Source: Leptofilum sp050292445 (GTDB lineage: Bacteria; Chloroflexota; Anaerolineae; Promineifilales; Promineifilaceae). From it: a stretch of DNA of 25,255 bases. Below are positions 7,356 through 15,067 of this stretch, piece by piece. The stretch covers positions 1-25,255 of the forward strand of contig JBNKLQ010000064.1 in assembly GCA_050292445.1 (NCBI GenBank), given 5' to 3'. The notes below the pieces were generated by a model, which saw only the letters and a list, made by a program, of their open reading frames with translations, searched no databases and was not told where the DNA came from. The translations under genes were made by a program, and so were the position numbers. Position 1 is the first letter of the stretch. Every line of letters begins with the position of its first letter.

Positions 7356-8675
7356 ATGATTTTTTTGATAGCTGTAGGTGTCATCCTGTTGCCTCTTTTG
7401 CTCGGCGGCTTAATTGCCTGGGGCAGTTCCCGTTTTGATAACGTGGTGGAAACAACCAGGGAAGAGGTTGAGAACATGGATCAGGGGTTTAACCCGGCGG
7501 TAACGTTTGGCCATGAAGTAAAGGTAGATGGCTCCCCCGAAGAAATGCTGAAGCAGGCACGGCTAGAAGCGGCCCGTAAAGCGGCTTCATTGCCACGTGG
7601 GGCCAATGTGCGGATTGGCCGTAAGGGGCACTCTAATTTGCGTACAGCCAGTTCTGCGTTGGATGAAGATCCGATGACGGCCGTTCGCATTGCGATGCAT
7701 CATGGTTGGGACGGTGCCCGAACGGGTGCTGTGGCTGCTGTTGCTACACCCGCTGCCGCTGCGCCTGCCGCAGCCCAGTCAGTTGCTATTGACCCACCAC
7801 AGCTTATTGAGATTACAGATGATATGCCACCAGATGCATTGCGTAAGGCGCGTATTGCCAATTCAAAAGCGAAGTCGGCTTTTAACAAGGCACTCAAAGC
7901 GGCTGGCGTGGATCCTAAAGAGGTGGAAATTGTGGATGGCAAGGTTGTTTTGCCTGGTGGAGCGCCAGTTGTTGCTGCCGCGCCCGCGTCTGCTGGAGCC
8001 GCTGCCGCACAGTCAGTGAATATTGAACCGCCACAACTCACCGAAATTACTGATGATATGTCCCCCGATGAGCTGCGTAAGGCACGTATTGCCAATTCCA
8101 AGGCGAAGTCAGCCTTTAATAAGGCGCTTAAGGCGGCTGGTGTGAATCCCAAAGAGGTGGAAATTGTGGATGGCAAGGTCGTCATCCCTGGCGGTGCTCC
8201 CGTGGCTGCTGCGGCATCTGCCCCTGCTGCGGCGCAAGCCTCTGCGCCAGCCCAGGCAGTGAATGTCGAGCCGCCGGAACTCATCGAGATCACCGACGGC
8301 ATGCCGCCCGATGAACTGCGTCGGGCGCGGATTGCCAACTCAAAAGCCAAGTCTGCCTTCAACAAGGCACTCAAGGCGGCCGGGATCGATCCCAAGTCCG
8401 TCGAGATCGTGGATGGCAAAGTTGTGATGTCTGGTGGTCAACCAGTTGTTGCCGCCGCACCCGCCGCTGCTGCCCAAGCGGCACCGGTAGCTGCGCCCGC
8501 TGCGACAAGTCCAGCTGCTGCCGCAGCCAACATTCCCAAGCCGGATTTGGTCGAAATTACTGATGATATGTCCCCGGATGACAAACGTGCCGCTCGTATT
8601 GCCAATTCCAAGGCAAAATCGGCCTATAATAAGGCGCTTAAAGCCGCAGGGATTGATCCCAAGAGTGTAAAGTAA
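7356..8675 (+). CDS. Membrane-anchored protein with four unrecognised repeats
   Basis: I do not recognise the family. The 439-residue product starts with one membrane segment (about 2-22) without an obvious cleavage site, so it is probably an anchor. A charged region (27-125) follows, then four copies of a repeat (about 142-202, 220-280, 302-361 and 393-439) joined by Ala/Pro-rich linkers. Each repeat has an acidic lead (EITDDM.PD), the near-invariant basic helix RIANSKAKSA(F/Y)NKALKAAG, and a short IVDGKVV strand absent from the last copy. DNA copies start at about 234, 243 and 267 bp intervals and differ mainly at synonymous sites, so the protein sequence is under selection. GAGGG lies 6 nt before the ATG. 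It has its own promoter and terminator. A binding or scaffolding role is possible but unproven. Confidence 0.85.
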   Translation: MIFLIAVGVILLPLLLGGLIAWGSSRFDNVVETTREEVENMDQGFNPAVTFGHEVKVDGSPEEMLKQARLEAARKAASLPRGANVRIGRKGHSNLRTASSALDEDPMTAVRIAMHHGWDGARTGAVAAVATPAAAAPAAAQSVAIDPPQLIEITDDMPPDALRKARIANSKAKSAFNKALKAAGVDPKEVEIVDGKVVLPGGAPVVAAAPASAGAAAAQSVNIEPPQLTEITDDMSPDELRKARIANSKAKSAFNKALKAAGVNPKEVEIVDGKVVIPGGAPVAAAASAPAAAQASAPAQAVNVEPPELIEITDGMPPDELRRARIANSKAKSAFNKALKAAGIDPKSVEIVDGKVVMSGGQPVVAAAPAAAAQAAPVAAPAATSPAAAAANIPKPDLVEITDDMSPDDKRAARIANSKAKSAYNKALKAAGIDPKSVK

Positions 8676-8712
8676 ACTATTGCAGGATTGTCTGACTGAG
8701 TAAAATGATAGG

Positions 8713-8744
8713 AACGGCCGTTTCGCCAGAAGCGGCCGTTTTTT
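8713..8744 (+). terminator. Intrinsic terminator with CGGCCG-palindrome stem
   Basis: AACGGCCG (8713-8720) pairs perfectly with CGGCCGTT (8733-8740) around a 12-nt loop, followed directly by T residues through 8744. It ends the repeat-protein transcript and overlaps the last bases of the convergent acetyltransferase gene. Confidence 0.88.
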
Positions 8745-10338
8745 ATTTCAATGTTTTCATGTTGAGCAGTCGCAGTTTTTCCCCAACAGAAATGGCAATA
8801 TTACGCATCACCCGCAGGCCAATGCGCGGGTAGCGATTGATGAGATTTTCAAAATCCTGGTATTTTAGAGCAATTAACTGGACATCTGTGGCGGCAACGG
8901 CCGTTGCCGTATACGGTTGGTGGCTCACCAGTGCAATTTCCCCTAAAAAGTCGCCAGCTTCCACTTTGCCCACCGAATGCGATCTATCCGGTGCCAAAAT
9001 GTCCATCTGGCCCTCCATCACCATATAAAACACGTCGCCCGTCATCCCCGCTTGGAGCACCATCTCCCCCGCCGATTTATGGACGACTGTGCAAAGCCCG
9101 GCAATTTTGCTCAATTCGCCTTCTTGCAGCCCTTCAAAAATGGCCATGTGGCGTGTCGTTTCATTCACAGAAATGCCAAGTCGTTTCTCTTCAAAACCCG
9201 CTCGCACCAGCTCGAAGATTTCTTGGCTGGCCGGAGTTAGTTGAGCCTCGTCAATGTTGAGTGGTACGTAGAGCTTGGCCATTTTCAGTGTATCTAGCCG
9301 TTCCACTTCGTGAAAAACGAATGAGGGACAGTAAGCTACCGGCACAAATCCCAGATTGCTTAGCGTGCGTTGGATATCTGGCCAGTAAGCGGTGATGGTA
9401 ATTTCAAGGTACGCTGCTTTGTAAATCTCTTTGGCCCAGGCATCAAGTTCTTTCAGCAAAAAACCAGCCACATCGTCGCGCAAATCAATCAGCTCCAGCA
9501 CTTTAATGCTGTGGCCAATGGGGTCCAGGGTAAAACCGATGGCCCCCACAATGCGTTCGTCTTCACGTGCGACCAGGTAACGTACATTGCGCGATTCCAA
9601 TAAGAAAAGGCCATAGCTAAGCTGCAAGTTGCCAAAGACGTGCCGCCGGGAAAGCCGACCACGCTCAATGCGCAGCAGAGATGGTAGCCCAGATTCTGTT
9701 AGCTCTTCCACTTGAAAACCGGTGCCAATCGGGTAGCCATCCACATCGTCAACGGCAATAAGATCGCTGTGGAAGCCCATGTTTTGCAGCGCCAACTGGC
9801 CTAGCAAAAAAGCCTCGGGAATGACGCGCGGATTGTTGCAGCGCAATTCTCGGGCTGGGCCAAACGGTTTGGCCATCATGACGAGGCTTTCTCGATTATC
9901 GAGCAATACCTTTTGGGGCAAAAAGCCAATGGGCTTCAGATCGAACTTTTCGGAGATGCGCTGGGCATAAGGGTGAGCGGTGCGGCATTCTGTGAGGCCA
10001 AAATGGAGCCGCCGGTTGGCAAAGGCCAGGCGCGCTTCCATGAGGGCGCTGCCCACCCCTTGCCCTCTGTAATTGGGATCAACGGCTAAACGGCCGAATT
10101 CGCCGCACAAATCTGCATAGGCCCCAACCTCAAAATAGACAGAGGCCGTGCCCACCACTTTTCCTTTAAGCTCTGCCAACAGAAAAAGATAACTGTCCTG
10201 GTAAATGCTGCGTTTGAGCCATTCATCATTGTAGAATTCTTTGTAAGGATATTCTTCGCCGTAGCTGCGGTAAAATAAATCACGCACGGCCGGTAAGTCG
10301 GCTTCCGTTACAGGGCGGACGTTGATGTTTGCGTCCAT
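8743..10338 (-). CDS. Double GNAT acetyltransferase fused to C-terminal cyclic nucleotide-binding domain
   Basis: The 531-residue protein has an N-terminal GNAT domain (about 5-160) with a canonical acetyl-CoA loop (GRLAVDPNYRGQGVGSALM, 82-100). A second, divergent GNAT-like region (about 205-345) has lost the Q/RxxGxG loop. A CRP-type cyclic nucleotide-binding domain follows (about 398-525). cAMP-controlled protein lysine acetyltransferases are known in mycobacteria (Pat), but with the sensor N-terminal; here the order is reversed. The cassette GEIALVSHQPYTATAVA (466-482) has Tyr476 where the conserved Arg should contact the cyclic phosphate, so binding may be weak, altered or lost. AAGGAG (plus-strand CTCCTT at 10347-10352) precedes the ATG by 8 nt. 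It is divergent from the histidine kinase. The acetyl acceptor is unknown. Confidence 0.9.
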   Translation of the reverse strand: MDANINVRPVTEADLPAVRDLFYRSYGEEYPYKEFYNDEWLKRSIYQDSYLFLLAELKGKVVGTASVYFEVGAYADLCGEFGRLAVDPNYRGQGVGSALMEARLAFANRRLHFGLTECRTAHPYAQRISEKFDLKPIGFLPQKVLLDNRESLVMMAKPFGPARELRCNNPRVIPEAFLLGQLALQNMGFHSDLIAVDDVDGYPIGTGFQVEELTESGLPSLLRIERGRLSRRHVFGNLQLSYGLFLLESRNVRYLVAREDERIVGAIGFTLDPIGHSIKVLELIDLRDDVAGFLLKELDAWAKEIYKAAYLEITITAYWPDIQRTLSNLGFVPVAYCPSFVFHEVERLDTLKMAKLYVPLNIDEAQLTPASQEIFELVRAGFEEKRLGISVNETTRHMAIFEGLQEGELSKIAGLCTVVHKSAGEMVLQAGMTGDVFYMVMEGQMDILAPDRSHSVGKVEAGDFLGEIALVSHQPYTATAVAATDVQLIALKYQDFENLINRYPRIGLRVMRNIAISVGEKLRLLNMKTLK

Positions 10339-10695
10339 ACACCAAACTCCTTTTAGGGTGCATTGTAAAGATCGTGCTCATAATAACGTATTTTGGCCGT
10401 AATGGGATAATTTTTGGCAAGTTGGGGACATTCATCGCGAATTTGTGTGCTTATTTGCGCCAATTCCCGTTGTGCGTTTACGCAACTATAATGCCGTTGT
10501 GCTAGATTTAGCCCCTGTTTTGCCTATCAATTGCCCATTCGCTTTCTAACAGATGAATGGGCTTAAAGTAGCCGTTTGATTGCAACTCCAGTTAATTCCG
10601 AACAGTTACTAAATATGTTACAATCATTGATTGGCTTCTGTGAAGATAAATGAGTATATGGAAGCGGTAGAGAGGCAAGCCCAAAGAGTTATCGC
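10339..10695. other. Divergent regulatory gap, acetyltransferase / histidine kinase
   Basis: These 357 bp contain no supported gene. Visible on the plus strand are a TATAAT (10487-10492) without a good -35, a TACAAT (10619-10624), the small palindrome TGCGT-TT-ACGCA (10473-10484) just before the first of these, and an 8-bp perfect inverted repeat GCCCATTC/GAATGGGC (10533-10540, 10555-10562) without a T-tract. These are operator- or attenuator-like, but none is proven. Confidence 0.5.
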
Positions 10696-12291
10696 ATGGC
10701 GCATGGATTAGTAGACGTTCGCATTCTGCAAAGAGAATATCTGTTGGCTATTTCCCGGGCCATTACGGCTGAGCTGGATTTGCAGGACGTGTTGCGCATC
10801 ATTTTGCGGGCTGCTGTGGAGCTGGTGGCGGGCAAAGCAGGGATGATTGCCCTGTATCACCCGGAATTGGACAGTGTGCGCGTAGCGGCCGTTTACGGCA
10901 TTCCGGCACCAATGGTGGACTATTTTGCCCCGCTGCTGCGCGATATTCCCCCGTTAGATACCGCTGAACAAGAGGCTGAGTTAACTCGTCGCCTACAAAC
11001 CATTGCCCGGCGCTCAAATCTGGGGTTTACGCAAATGGTCCGCCTGCCGATGGTGAGCGGTGGCGAAACAATTGGCTTGATTTATGTTTTTCTTTCCGGT
11101 ACGCCGTATCATTTGCCCAAGGATGCGGCTTCTTTGCTGGGCAGTTTTGCGGAGCAAGCGGCGATTGCCGTGAAAAATGCCCGTTTGTATGAGCAGGTTA
11201 ACAAAGAAAAGCAGCGCCTTGACGCCATTATTCAGCAAAATGCGGATGGCGTGATGATCCTGGACCAATCCTTGCGTATAACGGACTTTAACAAGGCGTT
11301 AAGTCGCATGGTGGGCAGACAGCCAGATGAGGTCATTGGGCAACACCATGAAGATGTCTTCAAATGGCTGTCGTTAAAGACGGATATGGATTTGCATCAG
11401 GCATTGGCCAATGGCTGGCCGTTACCGGGTGCGGCGCATCTGTATGTGGAAGGTGACATGCAACGGCCGTTAGACGAACAAGACGAAACCGCCGACGGTC
11501 AGCGCATCAATTTGGGTATTACGTACGCGCCACTGATGGATGCAGACGGCCGTATGACCGACATCATTGCCAACGTGCGCGACCTGACCCGCTACCGCGA
11601 AGAAGAAGCGCTGCAAAAAACATTCATCTCCGTGGTTAGCCATGAGCTGAAAACGCCTGTTTCTATTATTAAAGGGTATGCGGGCACGCTGCGGCGGCAG
11701 GATGCCAACTGGTCGCCGGAAATCATGCAAGATTCTCTGGCCGTCATTGAAGAAGAGGCGGATAATCTGACTGATTTGATCGACAGCTTGCTGGAAGTGT
11801 CTCGCTTGCAGGCCGGAACGTTTAACCTGGAAGTCAGCGAAGACGTGCAGCTCAACCGCGTCGTAGAGAATACGGCTCGTAAATTTCGCAATCAAACAAA
11901 CAAGCATCAAATCCAGGTGCAATTTGCTGAGGATTTCCCCCCTATTTGGGGTGACGAGCGGCGGCTGGGACAGGTGATGAACAACCTGATTAGCAACGCT
12001 ATTAAATATTCGCCAGACGGTGGTGATATTCTTATTCGCGGGGAAACTCATCCTCAGCATGTGACCGTTTCGGTGCGGGATAGTGGCATTGGCATTCCCG
12101 ATCATGAGCAGCATCGTATCTTTCAAAAATTTTCGCGGCTAGACAATGCCCTAAGCCGCAAAACAGAAGGCACTGGCCTGGGTTTGTTCCTCTGCAAAGC
12201 AATAATTGAGGCGCATGACGGCCGTATCTGGTTTCACAAAAATCCTGAGGGTCACGGTACCACCTTCACCTTTTCCTTACCAAGAAATTAA
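10696..12291 (+). CDS. Soluble sensor histidine kinase (GAF-PAS-HisKA-HATPase)
   Basis: A 531-residue kinase with no membrane segment. A GAF domain spans about 15-165, a PAS domain about 170-295, a HisKA dimerisation domain about 305-372 with the phosphorylated His316 (VVSHELKTP), and a HATPase domain about 415-530. The N box (NNLISNAIKY, Asn434), G1 (DSGIGIP, 462-468), F region (IFQKFSRLD) and G2 (GTGLGL, 492-497) are all present, so it should be active. It senses a cytosolic signal through GAF and PAS; the ligand is unknown. No response regulator lies beside it, so it is an orphan kinase here. The start is the ATG at 10696 with a modest AAAGAG (10683-10688) upstream; the frame is open to 10651 with no better start. 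Confidence 0.93.
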   Translation: MAHGLVDVRILQREYLLAISRAITAELDLQDVLRIILRAAVELVAGKAGMIALYHPELDSVRVAAVYGIPAPMVDYFAPLLRDIPPLDTAEQEAELTRRLQTIARRSNLGFTQMVRLPMVSGGETIGLIYVFLSGTPYHLPKDAASLLGSFAEQAAIAVKNARLYEQVNKEKQRLDAIIQQNADGVMILDQSLRITDFNKALSRMVGRQPDEVIGQHHEDVFKWLSLKTDMDLHQALANGWPLPGAAHLYVEGDMQRPLDEQDETADGQRINLGITYAPLMDADGRMTDIIANVRDLTRYREEEALQKTFISVVSHELKTPVSIIKGYAGTLRRQDANWSPEIMQDSLAVIEEEADNLTDLIDSLLEVSRLQAGTFNLEVSEDVQLNRVVENTARKFRNQTNKHQIQVQFAEDFPPIWGDERRLGQVMNNLISNAIKYSPDGGDILIRGETHPQHVTVSVRDSGIGIPDHEQHRIFQKFSRLDNALSRKTEGTGLGLFLCKAIIEAHDGRIWFHKNPEGHGTTFTFSLPRN

Positions 12292-12309
12292 ATTCGTGGC
12301 TGGTGTTTC

Positions 12310-12333
12310 GTGGCTTGTAATATTTACAGCCAC
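12310..12333 (+). other. Hairpin without T-tract after the kinase gene
   Basis: GTGGCTTGTAA (12310-12320) pairs with TTACAGCCAC (12324-12333) with one bulged T. No T-run follows, so it is more likely an mRNA-stability or processing hairpin than a full terminator; the CpXC gene 37 bp downstream may be reached by read-through. Confidence 0.45.
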
Positions 12334-12369
12334 CATCGACTAACAACTAGCCGCTTTTAAGGAGCAATT

Positions 12370-13707
12370 ATGCACACACAACTTACGTGCCCGCAATGTG
12401 GCACGCCCTATTCGGCCGAGGTACACCAGGTCGTTGATTCCAAACATACTCCCCAGCTCAAGCAGCAGTTGTTGAATGGCCAGCTCAACGTCGCAGTTTG
12501 CCCAAACTGCGGCGCGGGCGGCCAGATGGCCACCATTTTGCTGTTCCACGATGCCGACCATGAAATGTTTATGGTGCATGTGCCTCAAGAACTCAATTTG
12601 AACACCATGCAGCGTGAGCAGATGATTGGCCAGCTAACCAAGCAGGTGATGGACGATATGCCGCCCGAAGAGCGCCGCGCCTACATGTTCCAGCCCCAAA
12701 TTATGCTGAATTGGCAAACATTTATGGAAAAAGTGCTGGAAACCGAGGGTATCACCCCCGAAATGATCGCCCGGCAAAAGAAGCAGTCTGAACTGCTGCA
12801 AACGCTCATCAAGGCAGACAAGGATGTACAAGATGTGTTGCTAGCTGAGCGCGCTGACGAAATTGATGAGACATTTTTTGCGATGCTGCAACAATTTGTT
12901 GATATGGCCTCTCAAATGCAGGATAACCAGCAAATGGTGAAGATCACTAATTTGCGGGCGCGCTTGATGACGGAAACGCCGGCCGGTCAGCGTATGGAGC
13001 AGCAGCAAATGGCGCTGCACAAGCTAAGCCGGGAAGCTAAAAAGCAAGGTGGCCTAACGCCCGCGATGATGGTTGAACATATCATCGCCAACCAGGAGCA
13101 GCCGCATGTGGTTGATGCCCTGGTGATGGCCGGGCAAGGCGCTTTGCAGTACGAATTTTTTAGCCTGCTCACGGCCGAAATCGAGAAGCTGGAACAGGCC
13201 GGCGACAAAGCCTCTGTAGAGCGTCTGACGGCCTTACGAGCTGATTTGCTGAAGCTTTATGAGGGGATGCAAGAGCAGTCCAAAAACATGATGCAAGCGG
13301 CAATGGACATGCTCAACACTATTTTAGAAGCGCCGGATAAGAACCAGGCCTTGGCGGAAAATGCACAAAATATCGACGAGGCGTTTATGGCTGTATTGGT
13401 TGCCAGAATGAACGAAGCGGAGCAAAAGAACGACATGGCTCAGTTCCAGGCATTGAACGAGATTCATGGCCTGATTTATGCTCAGATGGAGCGCACGCTG
13501 CCGCCGCACGTGCAGCTGCTAAATGAACTGGTACGTTCTGAATCGCCTGAAGAGCAGGTACAGTTACTTGATGAAAATGAGCAGTTTGTCTCGGACGATC
13601 TCATTCAATTGATTGACCAGGTGATGGAGCAGGCGGGTGATCAGGGTCAGGATGATTTAAACGGCCGTCTACAATCCGTGAAAACGTTGGTTCAGGCGAG
13701 ACTGTGA
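12370..13707 (+). CDS. CpXC zinc-ribbon protein with helical repeats
   Basis: The N terminus carries a CpXC-type zinc ribbon: CPQC (Cys7, Cys10) and CPNC (Cys44, Cys47), with the flanking domain to about residue 130. The rest of the 445 residues is predicted all-helical, rich in Gln, Met, Leu and acidic residues. I see four degenerate copies of a 35-residue helical unit (about 164-200, 261-296, 334-370 and 407-441), best seen as (E/N)IDE.F.A.L......A...D..Q...L. The function of CpXC proteins is not established; a zinc site plus helical repeats suggests a protein-binding or scaffolding role. AAGGAG (12359-12364) lies 5 nt before the ATG. It follows the kinase by 78 bp, on the same strand. Confidence 0.88.
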   Translation: MHTQLTCPQCGTPYSAEVHQVVDSKHTPQLKQQLLNGQLNVAVCPNCGAGGQMATILLFHDADHEMFMVHVPQELNLNTMQREQMIGQLTKQVMDDMPPEERRAYMFQPQIMLNWQTFMEKVLETEGITPEMIARQKKQSELLQTLIKADKDVQDVLLAERADEIDETFFAMLQQFVDMASQMQDNQQMVKITNLRARLMTETPAGQRMEQQQMALHKLSREAKKQGGLTPAMMVEHIIANQEQPHVVDALVMAGQGALQYEFFSLLTAEIEKLEQAGDKASVERLTALRADLLKLYEGMQEQSKNMMQAAMDMLNTILEAPDKNQALAENAQNIDEAFMAVLVARMNEAEQKNDMAQFQALNEIHGLIYAQMERTLPPHVQLLNELVRSESPEEQVQLLDENEQFVSDDLIQLIDQVMEQAGDQGQDDLNGRLQSVKTLVQARL

Positions 13708-13748
13708 TCGGTATTCAGTAATCGGTGGTCGGTAATCAGTTGATTCCT
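13705..13748. repeat. Degenerate CGGTAATCAGT-type spacer repeat
   Basis: The stretch is built from short variants of TCGGTATTCAG, AATCGGTGGTC and GGTAATCAG. A similar patch at 15968-16012 shares GTAATCGGTG. Such low-complexity spacers look like dispersed intergenic repeats. Part of this copy forms the 5' arm of the terminator that follows. Confidence 0.5.
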
Positions 13749-13762
13749 GACCACCGTTTTTT
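13723..13762 (+). terminator. Intrinsic terminator after CpXC gene
   Basis: CGGTGGTC (13723-13730) pairs perfectly with GACCACCG (13749-13756) around an 18-nt loop, followed by six T residues. Confidence 0.85.
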
Positions 13763-13771
13763 GGGGACAGG

Positions 13772-14188
13772 ATGTTCAAAAAGCTTTTGCTCTGGGTTCG
13801 CCAGCGAAAAAAGCATTTACTTGGCATCTTGCTTGTACTTCCCATTTTTGTTGTTTTGCTGCCCATGCCAATTTCCAAGGGTAAATTAGTTAGCAATGAA
13901 TGGTGTCCCATCTATCCCCGACACAAATGGATATTTTTAGATGACGGTTCATTTGAGCAATTTGATGGTTGGATAGGTGGCGACGTTGCCTATTATGACA
14001 AAGGAATTTGGACGCAGTCTGCGGTGAGTATCCAGGTAACAATTCAAAAATCTGAACTACTAAGAAACCAATCTGAATTTAGAGTCAGGTCCGCTGGTTT
14101 GGGACGATTCTTATGGTCGTATGGTAATTTTTTAGGTGGGGATGACAAGGGCGTTTTCATTGTGTTTCCTTGTGAATTAAGCAGGTAA
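13772..14188 (+). CDS. Membrane-anchored small protein of unknown function
   Basis: I do not recognise this 138-residue protein. A basic N terminus (KKLLLWVRQRKKH) precedes one hydrophobic segment (about 16-33), so it should be anchored with its C-terminal part outside. The outer part is rich in Trp, Tyr and Phe with alternating beta-like stretches (HKWIFLDDGSFEQFDGW). Base composition is more AT-rich than the neighbours and lacks the CGGCCG palindrome, which hints at a recent arrival or weak constraint. The ribosome site is poor (GGGGACAGG directly before ATG). It begins 10 bp after a terminator, so it needs its own promoter, which I cannot place. It ends before the hairpin at 14215. Confidence 0.6.
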   Translation: MFKKLLLWVRQRKKHLLGILLVLPIFVVLLPMPISKGKLVSNEWCPIYPRHKWIFLDDGSFEQFDGWIGGDVAYYDKGIWTQSAVSIQVTIQKSELLRNQSEFRVRSAGLGRFLWSYGNFLGGDDKGVFIVFPCELSR

Positions 14189-14200
14189 GTTAGCGACAAC

Positions 14201-14228
14201 TTGAAACTATCTGAAACGGCCGTATTCT
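14201..14228 (+). promoter_or_regulatory. Candidate lipB promoter overlapping terminator arm
   Basis: TTGAAA (14201-14206) and TATTCT (14223-14228) are 16 bp apart. A start near 14235 would leave the 5' terminator arm (14215-14226) out of the transcript. The -10 match is four of six, so this is tentative. Confidence 0.35.
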
Positions 14229-14263
14229 GCCAAAATTGTGCTAAAATACGGCCGTTATTTTTT
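14215..14263 (+). terminator. Terminator with ACGGCCGT stem before lipB
   Basis: AACGGCCGTATT (14215-14226) and AATACGGCCGTT (14245-14256) form a perfect 12-bp stem with an 18-nt loop; six T residues (14258-14263) follow one base later. The T-run directly abuts the lipB ribosome site. Confidence 0.85.
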
Positions 14264-14268
14264 GGGAG
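14264..14268 (+). promoter_or_regulatory. Ribosome site deciding the lipB start
   Basis: GGGAG lies 7 nt before the ATG at 14276. The frame is open further up to an ATG at 14201, but that would place the start inside a terminator hairpin and add 25 residues not found in the LipB family. Confidence 0.7.
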
Positions 14269-14275
14269 CAAACGA

Positions 14276-14974
14276 ATGCACATTGATGTTGAATGGCTAG
14301 GACGAGTCGATTATTTGATGGCTTGGGAGCAGCAAAAAATGTTGGTGGCTGAACGCATGGCCAACCCAGACTTGGCAGGTAAGCTGCTGCTGTTGGAACA
14401 TCCACCGACCTACACTTTGGGCCGAAACGGCCGTTTAGAAAACCTTCTCCTCACTGAAGACGAACTGAATAAGCGCGGCATTGCCTTTTACCAGGTAGAT
14501 CGGGGCGGCGACATCACCTATCATGGCCCAGGCCAATTGGTGGGCTACCCCATCCTCTCGCTAAAACGGGTGTATGACCAGCCTGGCCTGGGTATGGTGC
14601 AGCGCTATGTGAACGATTTAGAAGCGATGCTTATCCAAACGTTGGCCCAATTTGGCATTGAAGCCCAGCGTTTTGCTGGACATCGCGGCGTTTGGGTGGA
14701 AACGGCCGTTGGGCTAAACAAGATCGCCGCCATTGGCGTACGCATTCAAAGGGGCGGCATCACCAGTCACGGTTTTGCCCTCAACGTCAATCCCGACCTC
14801 GCTTATTTTGACAACATCATCCCCTGCGGCATTCAGGATCACGGGGTAGTGAGTATGGCTCAACTGCTGCCACGGCCAATTACCATCGCTGATGTGCTGC
14901 CCCAGGTCATTTCTGCTTTTTCGACTGTTTTTCAACTCCAAACCAATGTAGAAGTTGCCCATGTCCCCAGATAA
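14276..14974 (+). CDS. lipB: Octanoyl-[acyl-carrier-protein]:protein N-octanoyltransferase
   Basis: LipB transfers octanoate from acyl carrier protein to the lipoyl lysine of 2-oxoacid dehydrogenases and the glycine cleavage H protein, the first step of lipoate synthesis. The 232-residue length fits the family. The signature VDRGGDITYHGPGQLVGYP is present. The catalytic pair is visible as Lys149 (NKIAAIGV) and Cys184 (IIPCGI), and the conserved SHGFALNVNPDL block lies between them. The start is set by GGGAG (14264-14268). It contains two perfect AACGGCCGTT copies. lipA follows about 93 bp downstream across a repeat patch; the two probably act in sequence in one transcript. No lipoyl-bearing protein is encoded in the window. 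Confidence 0.96.
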   Translation: MHIDVEWLGRVDYLMAWEQQKMLVAERMANPDLAGKLLLLEHPPTYTLGRNGRLENLLLTEDELNKRGIAFYQVDRGGDITYHGPGQLVGYPILSLKRVYDQPGLGMVQRYVNDLEAMLIQTLAQFGIEAQRFAGHRGVWVETAVGLNKIAAIGVRIQRGGITSHGFALNVNPDLAYFDNIIPCGIQDHGVVSMAQLLPRPITIADVLPQVISAFSTVFQLQTNVEVAHVPR

Positions 14975-14989
14975 AAGCACTACGAGTAA

Positions 14990-15052
14990 AAATCAGCAGA
15001 TTACGCAGATTAACAGGATTTTTATCAGCGTTTATCAGCGTTCATCTGCGTC
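14990..15052. repeat. GCAGATTACGCAGATT-type intergenic repeat
   Basis: The patch contains AGCAGATTACGCAGATT, then the exact tandem TTTATCAGCG (15021-15030, 15031-15040) and a degenerate third unit TTCATCTGCG. ACGCAGAT (15003-15010) and ATCTGCGT (15044-15051) are perfect inverted arms. Similar GCAGATTACGCAGATT sequences are widespread intergenic repeats in unrelated bacteria. It separates lipB from lipA and ends 6 bp before the lipA ribosome site. Confidence 0.65.
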
Positions 15053-15067
15053 CTATTAAGGAGAAAC

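Noticed and set aside
7700..8419. Minus-strand 239-residue open frame opposite the repeat protein
   Set aside because: It mirrors the repeats on the other strand, is rich in Ala/Ser, has no ribosome site and no independent support; the plus-strand protein shows synonymous divergence between repeats.
7771..8675. Repeat protein as a lipoyl-enzyme E2 (Ala/Pro linkers, lipoate genes nearby)
   Set aside because: No lipoyl-lysine DKA motif, no acyltransferase domain, and the repeat does not match the peripheral subunit-binding domain.
7771..8675. Repeats as a CRISPR array or tandem DNA repeat
   Set aside because: Units are about 240 bp, lie in one reading frame and vary at silent sites, so this is protein-domain duplication.
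11470..12126. Minus-strand 218-residue open frame
   Set aside because: Shadow of the histidine kinase catalytic core.
14201..14275. Extended lipB start at 14201
   Set aside because: It would begin within the promoter/terminator region and add residues atypical for LipB; GGGAG favours ATG 14276.
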